NCBI RefSeq assembly: GCF_963678975.1
Contig: NC_089274.1
Coordinates: forward strand, 19,679,133-19,743,132
Reading direction: 5' to 3'
Origin: Dysidea avara
Taxonomy: Eukaryota > Porifera > Demospongiae > Dictyoceratida > Dysideidae
Length of the DNA: 64,000 bases
Position 1 is the stretch's first letter. Every line of letters begins with the position of its first letter. The notes below the pieces were generated by a model that was given only the letters and a program-made list of their open reading frames with translations, made no database searches and was not told the origin of the DNA. Below, piece by piece: positions 47,151 to 60,193 of the stretch. The position numbers and the translations under genes were made by a program.

Positions 47151-48111
47151 ATTATTTTCATTTTATGAACCCTTTTGTGCACACTTTTTCTGACTCAACT
47201 TGTGAGTTCATAACATCCTGGTATTACTTCACAGCATGGACTGTTGGAAAAGTTTTTAGTAGCACATTTGATTGTTATAGGGCAGGCATGGGCAGGCCTT
47301 TGGGTGCATGTTTGTTAGTTCCATGTGTTCAATTTGAAAACATTTTCTTGGTGTTTTTGTACTTACAATAGATGTACCAGTATCATAGAGACTTTACTGA
47401 CAAACATGACAAATTGAACCTGTATTCTGCACATGAGATTAATTGTATAAGTCATGGATGTCAAATATAATACAGTCAGTACTCCATCACTGAATTTCAT
47501 GTTTGCTTAAGCAGAACTTTTTGTCCTTGAAACCTGCATGAAAACTTCTGCACATCTCTTAAAAACATGTACAATTTGCCAGTAAGTTAACTGTCATTAT
47601 CACCGTTGTCTTATATGTACTGTAGTTCTGCTATTCAGCATATTTGCAGGCTCATGTACACTTTGCATGGTCCCCCATTACATTAATTGAATTTTAGTTA
47701 ATGTGGAAATGGTCCTGCATGTAAGACAGGTACCCATACTAGTGTAATGATACATGACTTGTATATACAGACCATCACTGTACTGAGTTCTGAGAAGTAA
47801 TAAGCAAGGTTGACTGGATGTAATTGTCTAGAGCTACATAAACAAATCTTGATGATTTCTATGAAGTGACCAAACTTGTATTATTGATGTTATTAGGTGG
47901 TGTGGGGAGCTCGAATGGCAGTTTCTGTCCTTGTGAAGGGTCTGGCTTGGAAAGAATCAGTGGCTTACTGGTGGATGGCCTGGTAATGTTGGCCAGACAT
48001 TTTTTTCTGTTGATTTTGCTACATATCAGCCATTAAGAAGCCAGCACAGCCTTGTAACCTCGTGTCTGGACTCCAATCATGGTCTGCCTCCATTTTGAAG
48101 TCTATCTCTTG

Positions 48112-48248
48112 ACCACCCCACCACCCTCCACCCTACCACCCCCCACCCCTCACCCCACCACCCCCCACCCCCACCCCTCACCCCACCACCCCCCACCCCC
48201 ACCCCTCACCCTCCACCCCACCACCCCCACCCCTCACCCTCCCCCCCT
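48112..48248. repeat. C-rich minisatellite
   Basis: Units of the type CCACCCCACCACCCCC run for about 137 bp. The complementary strand is G-rich with many GGG runs. The proline/threonine/histidine-rich frame through it (48079-48264) is a by-product, not a gene. Confidence 0.85.
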
Positions 48249-50040
48249 TTGTGAGCACTCGTGATACTACTTTGCTCGTCCAACTGCTCAGATTTTCTAT
48301 CTTATTTGGCAGGAAACTCTACAAGCAGCTACAAGTACTGGAAGTGGTCTGAAAGTAACAAATTGATGCATCTTTCTGTAAATTTCATATGCCTGCTTGC
48401 TTTCCTTGGCAAGTTATGCTGACTTGAATTCTTTAAAACCTTTTGTCTCAAAACTTCTAATGTAACATTTTTCCAAAATGCAACACAAAAGGAAATAACG
48501 CATCATCACTGATTGTGCTTGTTGGATTACAAGGGAGTAATGTGGTGCATGGTACTAGCGTTAATGATTAAGTTAAGGTAGCTTATACAAAAACATGTAT
48601 AAAAGTCAACATATCTGCATTTTTTGTCTTCAAAGAGTTAATCAAGTATTAAAAGGACTTTTTTGAGTTTTTTGTCTGTGTGCTATCCCATTGAGCCATA
48701 CTTAATTCTCACACAGTTTGTAGGATTCGGTTGTGCTTATATGCTATTGCTTATAGCCTCCATACTGTTGCTATGGCAGCTGCCTTTTACAATATCAGGA
48801 GTATCAATCACACTGTTATCCTACTATTGTTATTGACATGAAATTGTCACTAGTTCAGGAAATTGCATTCTAGCTGGTCAGTGTGGCATGGTTTATAATT
48901 TATTACTCGCTGACATGCTCTTTAGTCCTTCCATGCACTGACTGTCTTGTGTGGTACTTGTATGTGACATCATTTACTTGTTAATTGTGGCACTTGTAAC
49001 TACATAAAGTATCCATGAAAATAATAATAATCATCTCACAGACTATATCATTTTACAATGTAAATGTTCTACTGTTTTCTTTCTAATCTAGGTACATGTC
49101 CTGGTTTGCTAAAATTATTTTTCATGTGTCCACATGCATGTTTGTCCGTCCACATGACTGTCTGCACCCACACAATCTGTCTGTATAAACCCCTTGAAAG
49201 GTGACACTAACCTTACTTGAAAAATGTGGACAATGTTTAATGATTTGCATGTTCTGTGTGCTACTTGGGTCTATAGTATGCACACGTTGAGCTGGATCCC
49301 CAAAAACATTTAATAAGTCATGGATACAATTGCACACGATCTTGTAGTACTGCTTGACCCGCTAAAAATATTTTCGTTCAAATGTCTGACATAATTTTTA
49401 CGACCAATGAATGTTTTCACCATACATTTCATATAGGGAAGTCATAAAAGTGCAGTATCCATTACAGCTCTTTCCCAAACTTGTAATGGAGCCAAACTGT
49501 ATGTGTCTGTTGTTGACACCTTTGCTGTCACCATTAATCATCTGGTTGGCTGAAATGTTTACTCTCTTGAGAAAAAATCCACTTACAATTTTTAGCTGTT
49601 TTTCAGGAACTTGTACATACATGTACTAAGCTATTTCCACTGAGCCTGACAATGTAACCAAGTAACAGGTGTTTCATACTCATAGCTATTATTATTATTG
49701 ATGTTCTGGAATATTCAACATGTGTATGTACTTTAATAGACTCAACTGTGTATGGTACATTGACATTTCTCTACTGAGCAGTACCCACCCTCAAAAAGTT
49801 ATTTGTGAATCAACAAGTCTGTTGTAAATTGCTCTCATTTTCTCATACTGAATGACATCATTACTACTGGTACTATCTGTAGGCTATTATGCCAGAGTAC
49901 ACAATCTTGTGACTCAGTTTGTTTCACTCACCAAGACAGCTGGCTTGAAGAGTCAGGTGGTCTCACTGGGGACGGGGTTTGACACCACCTATTGGAGACT
50001 ATGTTCTGTTGGGCTGCAGCTAACAAGTTATTTTGAAGTG

Positions 50041-50690
50041 AAACTAGTGTCCATTTGGTTCTACTTGGGGTACTTAGAGATAATGAGTTACTCTCTAGAA
50101 TTCCTATGGATATAATTACATGAAAATATCAAGGAGACAAAATCCTGACCACCTGGTAGACTCCTGTAAGCGTTCGAGCGTAAATCGGATGGCTGCAGGT
50201 TCGAGGCTACCTAGGTCCAGTCATGGATTTTTTCTCCTTTCTCCAACTTTTCAAACACACCTTAAGTAGCTAAAGTCTAGTAGCTAAAGTCTTTGAACAG
50301 TCTGTAGGACACCCCTACAGACCTTCAGCACTTGTACTGTAAAGCAGTAATAAATAAACTAGTGTCCATTTGGTTCTACTTGGGGTACTTAGAGATAATG
50401 AGTTACTCTCTAGAATTCCTATGGATATAATTACATGAAAATATCAAGGAGACAACATCCTGACCACCTGGTAGACTCCTGTAAGCGTTCGAGCGTAAAT
50501 CGGATGGCTGCAGGCTCGAGGCCACCCAGGTCCAGTCATGGATTTTTTCTCCGTTCTCCAACTTTTCAAACAGACCTTAAGTAGCTAAAGTCTAGTAGCT
50601 AAAGTCTTTGAACAGGCTGTAGGACCAGGTGTCCTACAGACCTTCAGCACTTGTGCTGTAAAGCATTAATAAATAAATAAAATAAATAAA
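50041..50690 (+). mobile_element. Tandem pair of tRNA-derived SINEs in pseudo-exon 3
   Basis: Two nearly identical units (50041-50355 and 50356-50690) each begin AAACTAGTGTCCATTTGG. Each carries a tRNA-like core with an A-box-like TGGTAGACTCCTG and a B-box-like GGTTCGAGGC (CTCGAGGC in unit 2). Each ends in a (TAAA)n tail. The pair interrupts the coding match between TTTTGAAGTG and GTGGATCTTG; AAGTG is present on both sides, a likely 5-bp target duplication. Confidence 0.85.
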
Positions 50691-50983
50691 AGTGGATCTT
50701 GCCACTGTCACCTCCAGGTGAGGCAGCTTCTCTAATTAGATTTGCAATGTAATAGTGTTTTCTCTAGTATAATAATACCCTCATTTCTTTAGCTATCACT
50801 GTCATCACTTCTGTTTGTTGTGTACTATATACATTGATTGCACCCCACAGTCTTTGAAAAAATGTGTTCTGTGTCTGCACTGTTCCCATTAGCTAGCTGG
50901 GGCACGCTGCACCATTTCTTTCTTTCTTTTCTCACCAGTCATAATAATTTTATTTTACAAAAAAAGTTAACAAACAAGTACAC

Positions 50984-51230
50984 AAAAAAAATTAGAATTT
51001 TCAACTAGAGTCACAGCATATCAATAAGTACTGAAATAAGCTGGAGTAGTAAAACAATAAGAAGTGTTATACGTATCCCTACTGTGCATTTCCATTATGG
51101 TATCTTAGGATATAACACTTCTTATTGTTTTACTGTGATTTAATATCATGCACTACTCCAGCTTGTTTCAGTACTTTTATCAATGTGCTATTGTCCCTAC
51201 TCTAGTTGAAAATTCCAAATTTTTCTTGTG
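50984..51230. repeat. Fold-back sequence of about 245 bp
   Basis: Inverted arms share ACAATAAGAAGTGTTATA, AGTACTGAAA.AAGCTGGAGTAGT and TTTTCAACTAGAGT, with about 45 bp between them. It is absent from U1. The ends are not clean and no target duplication was found. Confidence 0.7.
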
Positions 51231-52692
51231 TGCTTGTGAATATTCAAATAGTGTATTGACAAATTGAATAATGTCATGCTGACCAAATAGTCATCATTTC
51301 AACACTACTTTGTATGGCTAGTCTACATGTTAAGTATATCAGTTGGTGGGTTGGTTAATCACCACTAGAGCACCACTCTATAGAAGTGGTCCAACAATTT
51401 TTACGCTGTACACTGAATAGCTTTCATCATTTTACAGTAGTTCACAACTAGACTGTCGTCCTAATATGAAGTAAACAGCAACTACACAAACATGTGCAAC
51501 TGTAAATTTCACGTGATAGTGTTATGTCACAGATTCCTCACTTTGGGGACATCTTGAGCTCATTGACTTCAGTGAGGCATCTCCTCTAATAGTAAATATG
51601 ACATTAACCAAGTATGCATAACTTGAATTGTCAGCAGACTTTGTGCTTCTAGTGCTTATTTGCTATAAAAATCTTATCAGTTCAAATGCTGTGGGCCAGG
51701 TATGTGATGTACAGATCTCTATTTGATACAAGTTATATTGTAAAAATATCTTCAACTACATGTAATTGTTAAAATATTTAGTGGTTTAGATCATGACAGG
51801 AAGTGTCATGTGTTGAAAGTGTCATCCATCTTGTGGTTATATAATATTAACAGGACCCCATGGGATTGGCCTTACAATAACCATTAGTGACATGTAGTCT
51901 GTATATTCAGTAACCAGGAGCTTATCAACACTTCCCAAGTCTCAGTAGATTTGTTCTTTGAGTGTTATGATTCTGGGAAGTGATGGACTAATGTCTGCCA
52001 GCAAAGAAAGCTAATGAAATTTCTGTTCTTTCTCCTGTATTACCAATTGTCATGTAGATATGTATGATATGACAATGGTGCTACGTATAAGATGGTGTAA
52101 ACTAAAGCACAAGTCGTACGTACAAGTTTCCATCGTATGCTTATTTGTACTTAAATGCTAATTAGATTGATATTATGGGCTTTGGAAATAATATTTTGTT
52201 TTCAATGAAATTATCTGCCTAAAGCTTTCCAATTTATTATCATTGTCAGTGTTTTCAGTTGTGCAGGAGTACTATTCCTGTTGTGTCCCATAGCTAGATC
52301 AGCATACATCATGGTCTCTCAAGTAATGTAATAAGACATGACTATAGTAGAGTGTAGAGACCATCACCTTATTGAGCTAGTCTGGCATAGCCAGACCCTT
52401 GTGGAGCAAGGTTCTGGTCTGTATCAATACTAGCCACTTGTGCGAACTGCAAGAATAGATGCAGTACCTAGATAGATTGCAGCATTTTCAGAATTAATAA
52501 GATTTCTCCACAGCTTCTTACCATTCTTGGCAACAGCTTCTAGTTTTAATCATATTCATGAGTGAGGTCATGACCTGTAGCAGTCACGAATCTATTACAT
52601 TCATACAAGCACAAGGAATAAATCAGTGTCAACATAAGTATTATTTTATCAGGAGTGTGTACTGTGCCTGTTTCCAGTCCACGTGTGTATAC

Positions 52693-53031
52693 TAGAGGTG
52701 TGCGATGACTAATTTAAACATATCTCGATATTTCCTTTGAACTTATCTCGATTATCTAACATATCTCGATAACTGAAGCATTTATTTATTTTAGTAAACT
52801 GCCAATATTGTAACCAGTAACGTAAGCAAATTGAAATTTGAAGACTATAAAAAAGTGAATAATGTTTGTCTTAACACTGTTCCCAAGTGGTAGGAGAGTT
52901 GGGGCCCCCAGGAGGTGCCTACGCCATCAGGTATACAAATAGTTTACAGATTAATAAACCTATCATCCTTATCTTGATAAGTCTTATGATATCTCGATAA
53001 TCAAATATATCTAGATAATCGCACACCTCTA
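52693..53031. mobile_element. hAT-type MITE (TAGAGGTGTGCGAT ends), copy 2
   Basis: The element is 339 bp, inverted relative to the copy at 17946-18302 and highly similar to it. A perfect 8-bp duplication GTGTATAC flanks it at 52685-52692 and 53032-53039. U1 has the single empty site GTGTATAC at about 26099. Confidence 0.93.
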
Positions 53032-53039
53032 GTGTATAC

Positions 53040-56000
53040 ACTGTTTACCCCTGATTTATTCCTATTTCTTTGTGTGCATGATTTCATATTGCTATATAAC
53101 ATGATTTATTTTAAAGAGCCAAAGAACATCATAAGGCAATATTAGTACAAAGGAAATGATACATCATCACTGGTTATGCCACAGGAAGGAACTTGGCTCA
53201 CCACACAAAGGTCAATCTACTGACCCTTGTCAGGAAGTTAAGAAATATTATTTTTATTCATGACCCATTGTATCATAGTGTAATAAGATCACATCCACTG
53301 AACTTTAACATGGAACCCTGTACTTATGACCCCCAAATATAGAGGTTGTCATACAGTTAGTGTTGTGTACTGGAAAACTATATGTATTGCTTTAGTGTGT
53401 GACCACAACTGCTAAGCGCAGAATTATGTTGCATCTTTGCTTTTTCAAACACCCAACAAGTGTCAAACCACTCAATGCATGTGAGGGAAAGATGATTGTA
53501 GTTCTGACTTATGTAAGTGTGGAGATTACTGTATTGCCTCGAATTACAGTTGGTCCTGTATAAATTCCTGTTCCCGCTTAGTCTCCAGGTTTATAGAACA
53601 TTATAACAGATTTAAATGCTGGGTCTCCAATGAACACCTAGTGCAGTCATATTCAGTGCAATGTAATAAACGATCAATTTTATATAGCTCCTATTGAATA
53701 TGTGAGGTATGAATCATGAATGTTGGTCACATATATAAACGCTGGTCTCTTGTAGTCACTGCTCTTGTTAGTAGCTGAGATAAAGAGATGCTTGAATGAA
53801 ATAAATGCCCAGCCATAATTCAAGACAATACGGTAAGTAGATACAATTTAACCCACTAACTGTCATAGCTGCTTGGCACAATGAAATACCACATGTTAAC
53901 TTATATGTGTGAAGACTTGAGTTTTGCTGAAACTTGAGTCTTGAAAGAAGACATCACCACAGGGAAATATTGTAGAATAGTTATAGACTGTTTTAACCTG
54001 TGTACGTTGTAGTACTTCTATTTGTATTTATTCTTGTCATCAACCATACAAAGCAACGTAGATTGCAGCATTATTGTATTGTAAATTTTGCCAAACTTTT
54101 GTCCACCAACCTGCTTCACTTGCCGATTCGCCAGACTTAAGTCTCACCAAACTTCATCATTTACAGTATCAGAAAATCAGTAAATTTATCTGCAAAGACC
54201 TAACATCATCGTTCAGATTACTGTGAAATGAAATCAAAGTTGTTAACAAATGTTAATGGGTGTTAATTGAGGCTCAGTGTAACAGCAGTAGCATGGCCAC
54301 ACACAAGACCATTTTTCACCTGATGTGTTTTTATGATTGTGTAAGGTAGAACTACAGACTGTATCTTATTCACTAACATTTAGTAACTTATAAAAGTGTA
54401 TCCATTGCAACTTCACTTGGCATCAACCTTGTCAAGTTAATAAGATCATGTGTGACAATGTAGTTGAAGGCTCCAAACATAGCCAAGGTTTATTTCATGG
54501 CCTCATCAATGTTAAAAGTAATTAACCCTCTGATTGTTGTGAACTAGTTATTGTGTGTAACATGTTGGTACTATGTGACAACTAGAGCAAATAAAGTGTA
54601 GGTTAATATTAATGTTATTATTATTCAGCAAACTCCATAGCACACGCCTCATGCTGCCTGTATCATGAATGTTTGAGTAACATAATATTCTACAGGAATT
54701 GAGTATGCCACCTGGTGAATATTGACTTGATACTTATAACCTGTCCTCTCTCATGATTTTTATGTTTTGCAACAATTTGTTTGTGAACTAATTGCGTTGA
54801 CAATTTTACTGGAACACTTCATTGGGTGAAAAGTAGTTGAAGTAGATATTTTAGGCCATGCCATCTAATGTGCTTAGATTGTAGCCATCTTGGTACTCCA
54901 AATACCTCAATGGTGTGACCCAGATTGGATCACATGTGAAAATGAATATTAGTTTGATGATGTGAATTAACGTGTCATAAGTCTAGTCCTGCAGTAGCCC
55001 AGTTTTTTTCATGAGCCACACCCACTTGTCAGGATTTTATGTTACTTTCCATAGGCATACATGGAGCTCAACATGGAGCCATGCCCATTTATCAGTAGAT
55101 GTGTTGCAGTCTGTAGGTATGTATGAATTCATGTCCGTTGCTGTCTGCAGACTTACATACATAGAGCTATACCCACTGATCAATTGTTACCTTGCAGCAG
55201 GCAGACCAGCTTCTTTCATGACCCATGCCCTTTTATCAGGAATGTGTAATAATGTATGTGAAGCCATGCTAATTTATCAGTAAGGTGCGTTGAATTTTGA
55301 AGCCACACATGAAACTTGTAGCAAATGTGTTTTGCTGTCTGTATAGACTTACATGGAACCATGCACATAAACTGATCATGTTTTGGTATCATGTAGCTAC
55401 CCGTTTATGTTCAAAATGTAACTATTGGCACACACCTATGTGTTAATCACATCAAGGTTTGACCCGGATTGCTATCTGGGAATGTGTCATCTGGGTAAGC
55501 AGTAGTGGTCCATACTGTTTGGCTTACAGGTTGAAATCATCCAGCATTGGATGTGCTTACAGACTCTTCAATAGATTTTGTAAAAGCTGAGCAAATAGTT
55601 AGCTAAATAGTACTGTTGAGTACTAGTAATGGACTACTGGTACTGTTTAGTAGTGATGTTATTGCCGGTAGTGGTGTGGACTGTGTTTGGTCAGTGAAGT
55701 GTGAGATGTTGAGCTTGTAGTGAGGTTAGTAGTGTAGAGTGCCTTAATACTCTTCTGAGAAACTGAGGAACGTTGTAACAACATCTTCTCTACTTTTGTT
55801 TTTTTGTTGCCAGTATTATATGGTATTGTATTACAACTGAGGTATCTACTAGTATACTAATGCAGCCAAAAGTATAGTAAGTAGACTGACAACTCTAAGG
55901 TTTTTTAATGGAGGAAATTATTGCTTACTTGTAAGGTTGTGTATGTGCCAACATCAGTTTGTACAACTTGTTGTCACTGGTGATGTGTGTTCAATTAATA

Positions 56001-56400
56001 GGTGTACATTAATTAGCAGTAGATCAGGTATCGTTATCTATATCAACACTATCGTAAAGTCCCTTACTGTAGACTCCATAGTGGCTAAGTGTTTTTACCA
56101 AAATAAAATTCCAATGGCAAACTCAATCAGTGATCAATGACCTTAAACTATCAGAATACTGGCTGATCAACACTCCTGTAAGTGATCGTATGTTGATAGT
56201 AACCTTCAGGTACAGTATGTGCTCCACTGCTCCACTGCTTCATAGTATATATTGGTAATGTCTGATGGTCTACCATCATGGACTGGTTGTTTAGCTAACT
56301 GAATGAACAGATGAATACGTAGTCTATGTTGCAGTGTGAAAGTATATTATCATTCCAGTTTAATATTCAGGCATCAGTAGTCACACAAGTTAGAAGTCAA
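53040..56400. other. U2 counterpart of LCMT1 intron 5
   Basis: AT-rich sequence homologous to about 26.5-32.2 kb of U1, without the 29667-30508 and 30864-31755 insertions. It includes the degenerate minisatellite at about 54990-55400. No gene seen. Confidence 0.5.
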
Positions 56401-56402
56401 TG

Positions 56403-56962
56403 TTGTGTATGTTTTGAACATAACAGCATGCATGAGATAGCTCTATGTATTAAATTATACGTTGTACGTATGTTACGATATACAACACAAGGAGCTTGAC
56501 CTGCCCGATACTGTGCAGGTAGTAGCTAGTACAGTATATAAGAGATACCAGTTATAAATTATGTAGCAACTGTACATGTGTTGGTAGTGTGTTTAGTGAA
56601 ATGTGATCACCATCTCATCAGTATTATAATACAATACTCTAGTACATATTACCATGCAGTACCATGAAATTGTGTACTGTGAAATATTAGCTGTAGTGTT
56701 GATATATATTGTACCGAATGTAACCAACCACCTGCACCACATGTGGTTGGCCATGCATCATCTTGTGATCTTGGAAGAAATTTTGAACCACACGTTGAAC
56801 TAATTCAACACTGACACCTCCTAAAGGAAGGATTATATATCCATACCTGTGCATCCCAGTACCAATACAAGTATTCTTACACTGCTTTCCTAGCTGTTAA
56901 AAACCTTAACACCAACCTCTGTTGATAGAAGGCTGATAGATGTATCCAAACTTCTACCAGAA
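56403..56962 (-). repeat. Local inversion relative to U1
   Basis: This stretch matches the reverse complement of about 32190-32730 in U1, while both flanks are colinear (ACACAAGTTAGAA on the left, GAGGATACATCACC on the right). Which orientation is ancestral cannot be told. Confidence 0.87.
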
Positions 56963-58615
56963 GAGGATACATCACCATCAAATACCAAGTCCAAGTCTCT
57001 TTGCATAGCTACATACTGTAGGATTACTACTGAAGTGTTTGATATATATACACAGGTGGCCAATAGGGATTGATTATACCATGGGTATATAGGTGTGATA
57101 ACTGACAAATGATGCTGTAGGTTATGACCTGTCTTGGTTACAAGTCCAGTAGTTAATTTCAGCCTAAATTCACCAAATGTAGCCATCTTACAAATATTCA
57201 ATCATTGTGGGCTTAGTTAGTGCCAACACATATCTCATGCATTGTCATGGTCTTTAGTAACAGCGCCACAAAAATTATTGGTGCCACACCTGAGCAACCA
57301 TAGTGATGAAGTTCAAGACAAACTGGTTGTGATTTGATAACACTCACCCAATGTAATAGTGAATAGGAGAAACAATAGAGATACGGCCACTCAAAGTCTG
57401 GACCTGTAACATCGATTCCCTATACATAAAACTATTAGGAATGACATCACCATTGCAAATCCCCCCTATGTCATAATAACAGTACAAGTTTGACATCTGT
57501 AGCCTTCAATCATCATTTTTGTGTGTAACAGAATTTTTGATACGACACTATTAAGCAAGTGACAGATGAAATGGACCGGGTGTAGTTTTGAATAAATGTG
57601 TATACATGAGCTTAGGACATATCATCTTAGATACTGTATAACAAATGTTCAAGGCGAAAGTATGATCTGTGATTAAACTGCAGAAATTTGCTTTAATCCA
57701 TTTGGGCAAAATCGTCCTCTGAAAGCTTGTACGTTCCTCACCAGATGGCTGGCACATACTTTTCTCTATGTTTCGTGATACAGAAGGCCTTGGAAAGCCA
57801 TAATTTGGCTTGGTGATATATACTGAGACTTGTTTTTTTTTGTTTGTTAGTGTACTACCATTTACCTATTCATTCCCCTCTCCCATTCCACCACCCCTAT
57901 GTGCTTTAGCATGTCTGATTGTGTGATCTTCCAACCTTATGAAAAGAGCTATCTACTTCTCATTAACAATTTGTCATGGTTTATAACATATCTTATTCTT
58001 ATTCTATGAAACTATCACATTTGCTCTAGTGTTTCTCATTCTAACACACAATAACAGTGTTCAGGTGACATTGTTTAGTTCAATTACTATGACAACATTA
58101 TGTCACTGACGGTGTGTCCAAGTGTGGTTGTATTTTGATGTGCCCATATTCTAAAACCATAACAAGTTTACTAAACTTTGTGTATTTATAAACCATATCC
58201 ACACTTTTACATTAATAGGTTGTGTTTATTTGTTCTATGTAACAAGGAGTAGCACAACTTTAACCCTAACCTGTGCACCTAGCAGAGGATAGCATTGTTG
58301 TTAGGGTGTTACTTAGTGAACTATACTAATGTACCTTATAGAATAGAAGTATCAGTAAATTGCTTGTAGTAACTTATGCAATGTCAGCAATATTCTTTGT
58401 TTGCTGTACCAACCATACAATGAAGCATACTGATGTGTGAGTACCACTAAGAGGAACAATAAAACATACGAACACTATAAACACTAGTGTCCATGCAATT
58501 GCAGAAACACACTGTCTTCACTATATATCAGTAACATTATCACATGGATGATGTTGGCTGCCAGGGGGATGGATTTGTCCAATATAGTGTCCATCTCCTG
58601 TTATATGTTTTACAG
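56963..58615. other. U2 counterpart of LCMT1 introns 5 and 6
   Basis: Colinear with U1 about 32.73-36.11 kb but without exon 6, the 33410 hAT MITE and the 35916 MITE. No gene seen. Confidence 0.5.
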
Positions 58616-59864
58616 TTCAATGCTATTGACACTTTTGGTCAAATGATAAAGAAGAATATCAAAGTAAACATATAACATCTCTTTGTCATGTACCTGTTAG
58701 GCTAGAGGATGTTCACTGTCGGGGATTGATGCTTGTCCAGATCTGGAGTCACAGGTATGATGGTAGTGATCACACTACACTGACTCCTACTAATCATCAC
58801 ATCATCATCCACTTTTGATCATATGTGGGCCATTGTATGATTAATGGTGTGTGTGAGCACCACTGGAATTTGTTGATTTATGTTGTATTTCAAGAATTCC
58901 ACTCCAGTTGTGTAAATACCATATATCCCATAGTTAACTTTAAAATATCAATCTTCTTTAGTAATTTGCACTACAGTAGACCAGTATCACCACGTTTGTC
59001 ACTGTGATTACTCCACACCTGATGTTCTAGAACTGGGGGATATTGTAATGTTTTGTTTATATGTAACAACGGGAGATCATTAGAAACCTGTACAGTTAAT
59101 GAGGTACTACCTGTTGTACCAGTGAGATAGTAGTGGCCCCAGGATGCATCGTCTTTCTCTCACCCACACATTGTAACGATAATCTGCTCTAATAATCCAC
59201 AATGTGTGGTTGTGAAGTGGAATGAATGATTGATCTGGGGAGGACTTGGGCAATTTTTGAAAGCATCATTTTAAAGAAATGCATTGCTTGTGCAGTTCTT
59301 AGTGATATATCAAGTATAGATGACTATTTAATAATTACTGTGAATGTTCATGAGAGAATAGTGATCAACATTCAAGTCTTGTTTCTGTTTAGTTTGATTC
59401 ACACCATTGTAAAGAACGAATTATGTAGACTCAACTCATCCCTGGTGATCCCCTTTATCGTTACTGCAGTACCAACTCATGTCAATATTTTCTGATGAAC
59501 TCATGTCAAATATTCTTTGCTAGCTACACATGTATGTGTCCTACCCTTGCTGATAGTGACCACAATGAGGGGCTCCCAGTGTGTTATGTTGTACTCTATA
59601 CATTGCTGTGTGGACTGTAGTGAGGAACATGTACACTGATGAGAAGTTGTACACTATTAGGAATTGTGTGTATGCCCACAAAGTAGCGAATGCCTTAGAT
59701 ACTAAAGTGAACAACCTAAATGTAAAGAGAACAGTATATTTGGTGTGTACAAGTAGATGTTAATGTGTAGTGTGGGCCATCTGACCTTGTGTGGCCTCTG
59801 ACATATTGACTGGTCTACTGCCATAATGGACAGCTCCACCATATGAATGTAGTGAGATATCCAC

Positions 59865-60193
59865 TAGAGATGCAACAATATATTGTGTATCGTGTCGTTT
59901 TAAGACAATATCACTGTATCGATACAAAGTCAAACTGTATCAACATATCGCATATCGTGATATATTGACACATCGTGGCTTGTTAACATGGTTGACAATC
60001 AAATTATTGTACATTGTGGTTAAACTGAATAGTATGTAATGCTTCTCAAAGAAAAAATAGCTCACTTAGTTCCATCAAAAAACGACAAAGACCATTGTTT
60101 TGACTTACTTTGTATCATGCAATATGTCACTGTATCGTGATACACCAGAGGCAATATATCAATACGTCTACACACTGTATCGTTGCAACTCTA
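59865..60193. mobile_element. hAT-type MITE (TAGAGATGCAACGATA ends)
   Basis: The element is 329 bp with ends TAGAGATGCAAC and, complemented, TAGAGTTGCAACGATAC. It is flanked by ATATCCAC (59857-59864) and GTATCCAC (60194-60201). U1 at about 37290 has the single site GTATCCAC, so one base of the left copy has since mutated. The interior is rich in 'tatcg' words. Confidence 0.88.

Larger units (their letters stand above)
46121..47742 (+). mobile_element. Candidate non-autonomous Helitron carrying tRNA-like segments
   Basis: The insert starts TCTATCTATATATA and ends CTAG. A hairpin (GGTCCTG / CAGGTACC) lies a few bases before the end. The flanks are A on the left and T on the right, as in Helitron insertion. 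U2 keeps the sequence TGTAAT(A/G)A as one piece at about 52330, where the element's right flank begins. No Rep/helicase frame was found. Two tRNA-like blocks lie inside. Confidence 0.6.
42870..48520 (+). repeat. Segmental copy P (truncated)
   Basis: Homologous to about 20.46-26.65 kb of U1. It contains a decayed LCMT1 exon 3 but lacks exons 4 and 5, because homology jumps from about 22.86 to 24.1 kb. It has gained a hAT MITE (43474) and a Helitron-like insert (46121). The junction with U2 lies near 48510-48530, where homology switches from 26.65 kb to 21.18 kb. Confidence 0.82.

Noticed and set aside
48079..48264. Pro/Thr/His-rich frame
   Set aside because: Produced by the C-rich minisatellite.
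49852..50115. 87-codon frame with an LCMT1-like start
   Set aside because: It is pseudo-exon 3 reading into a SINE, so not an independent gene.
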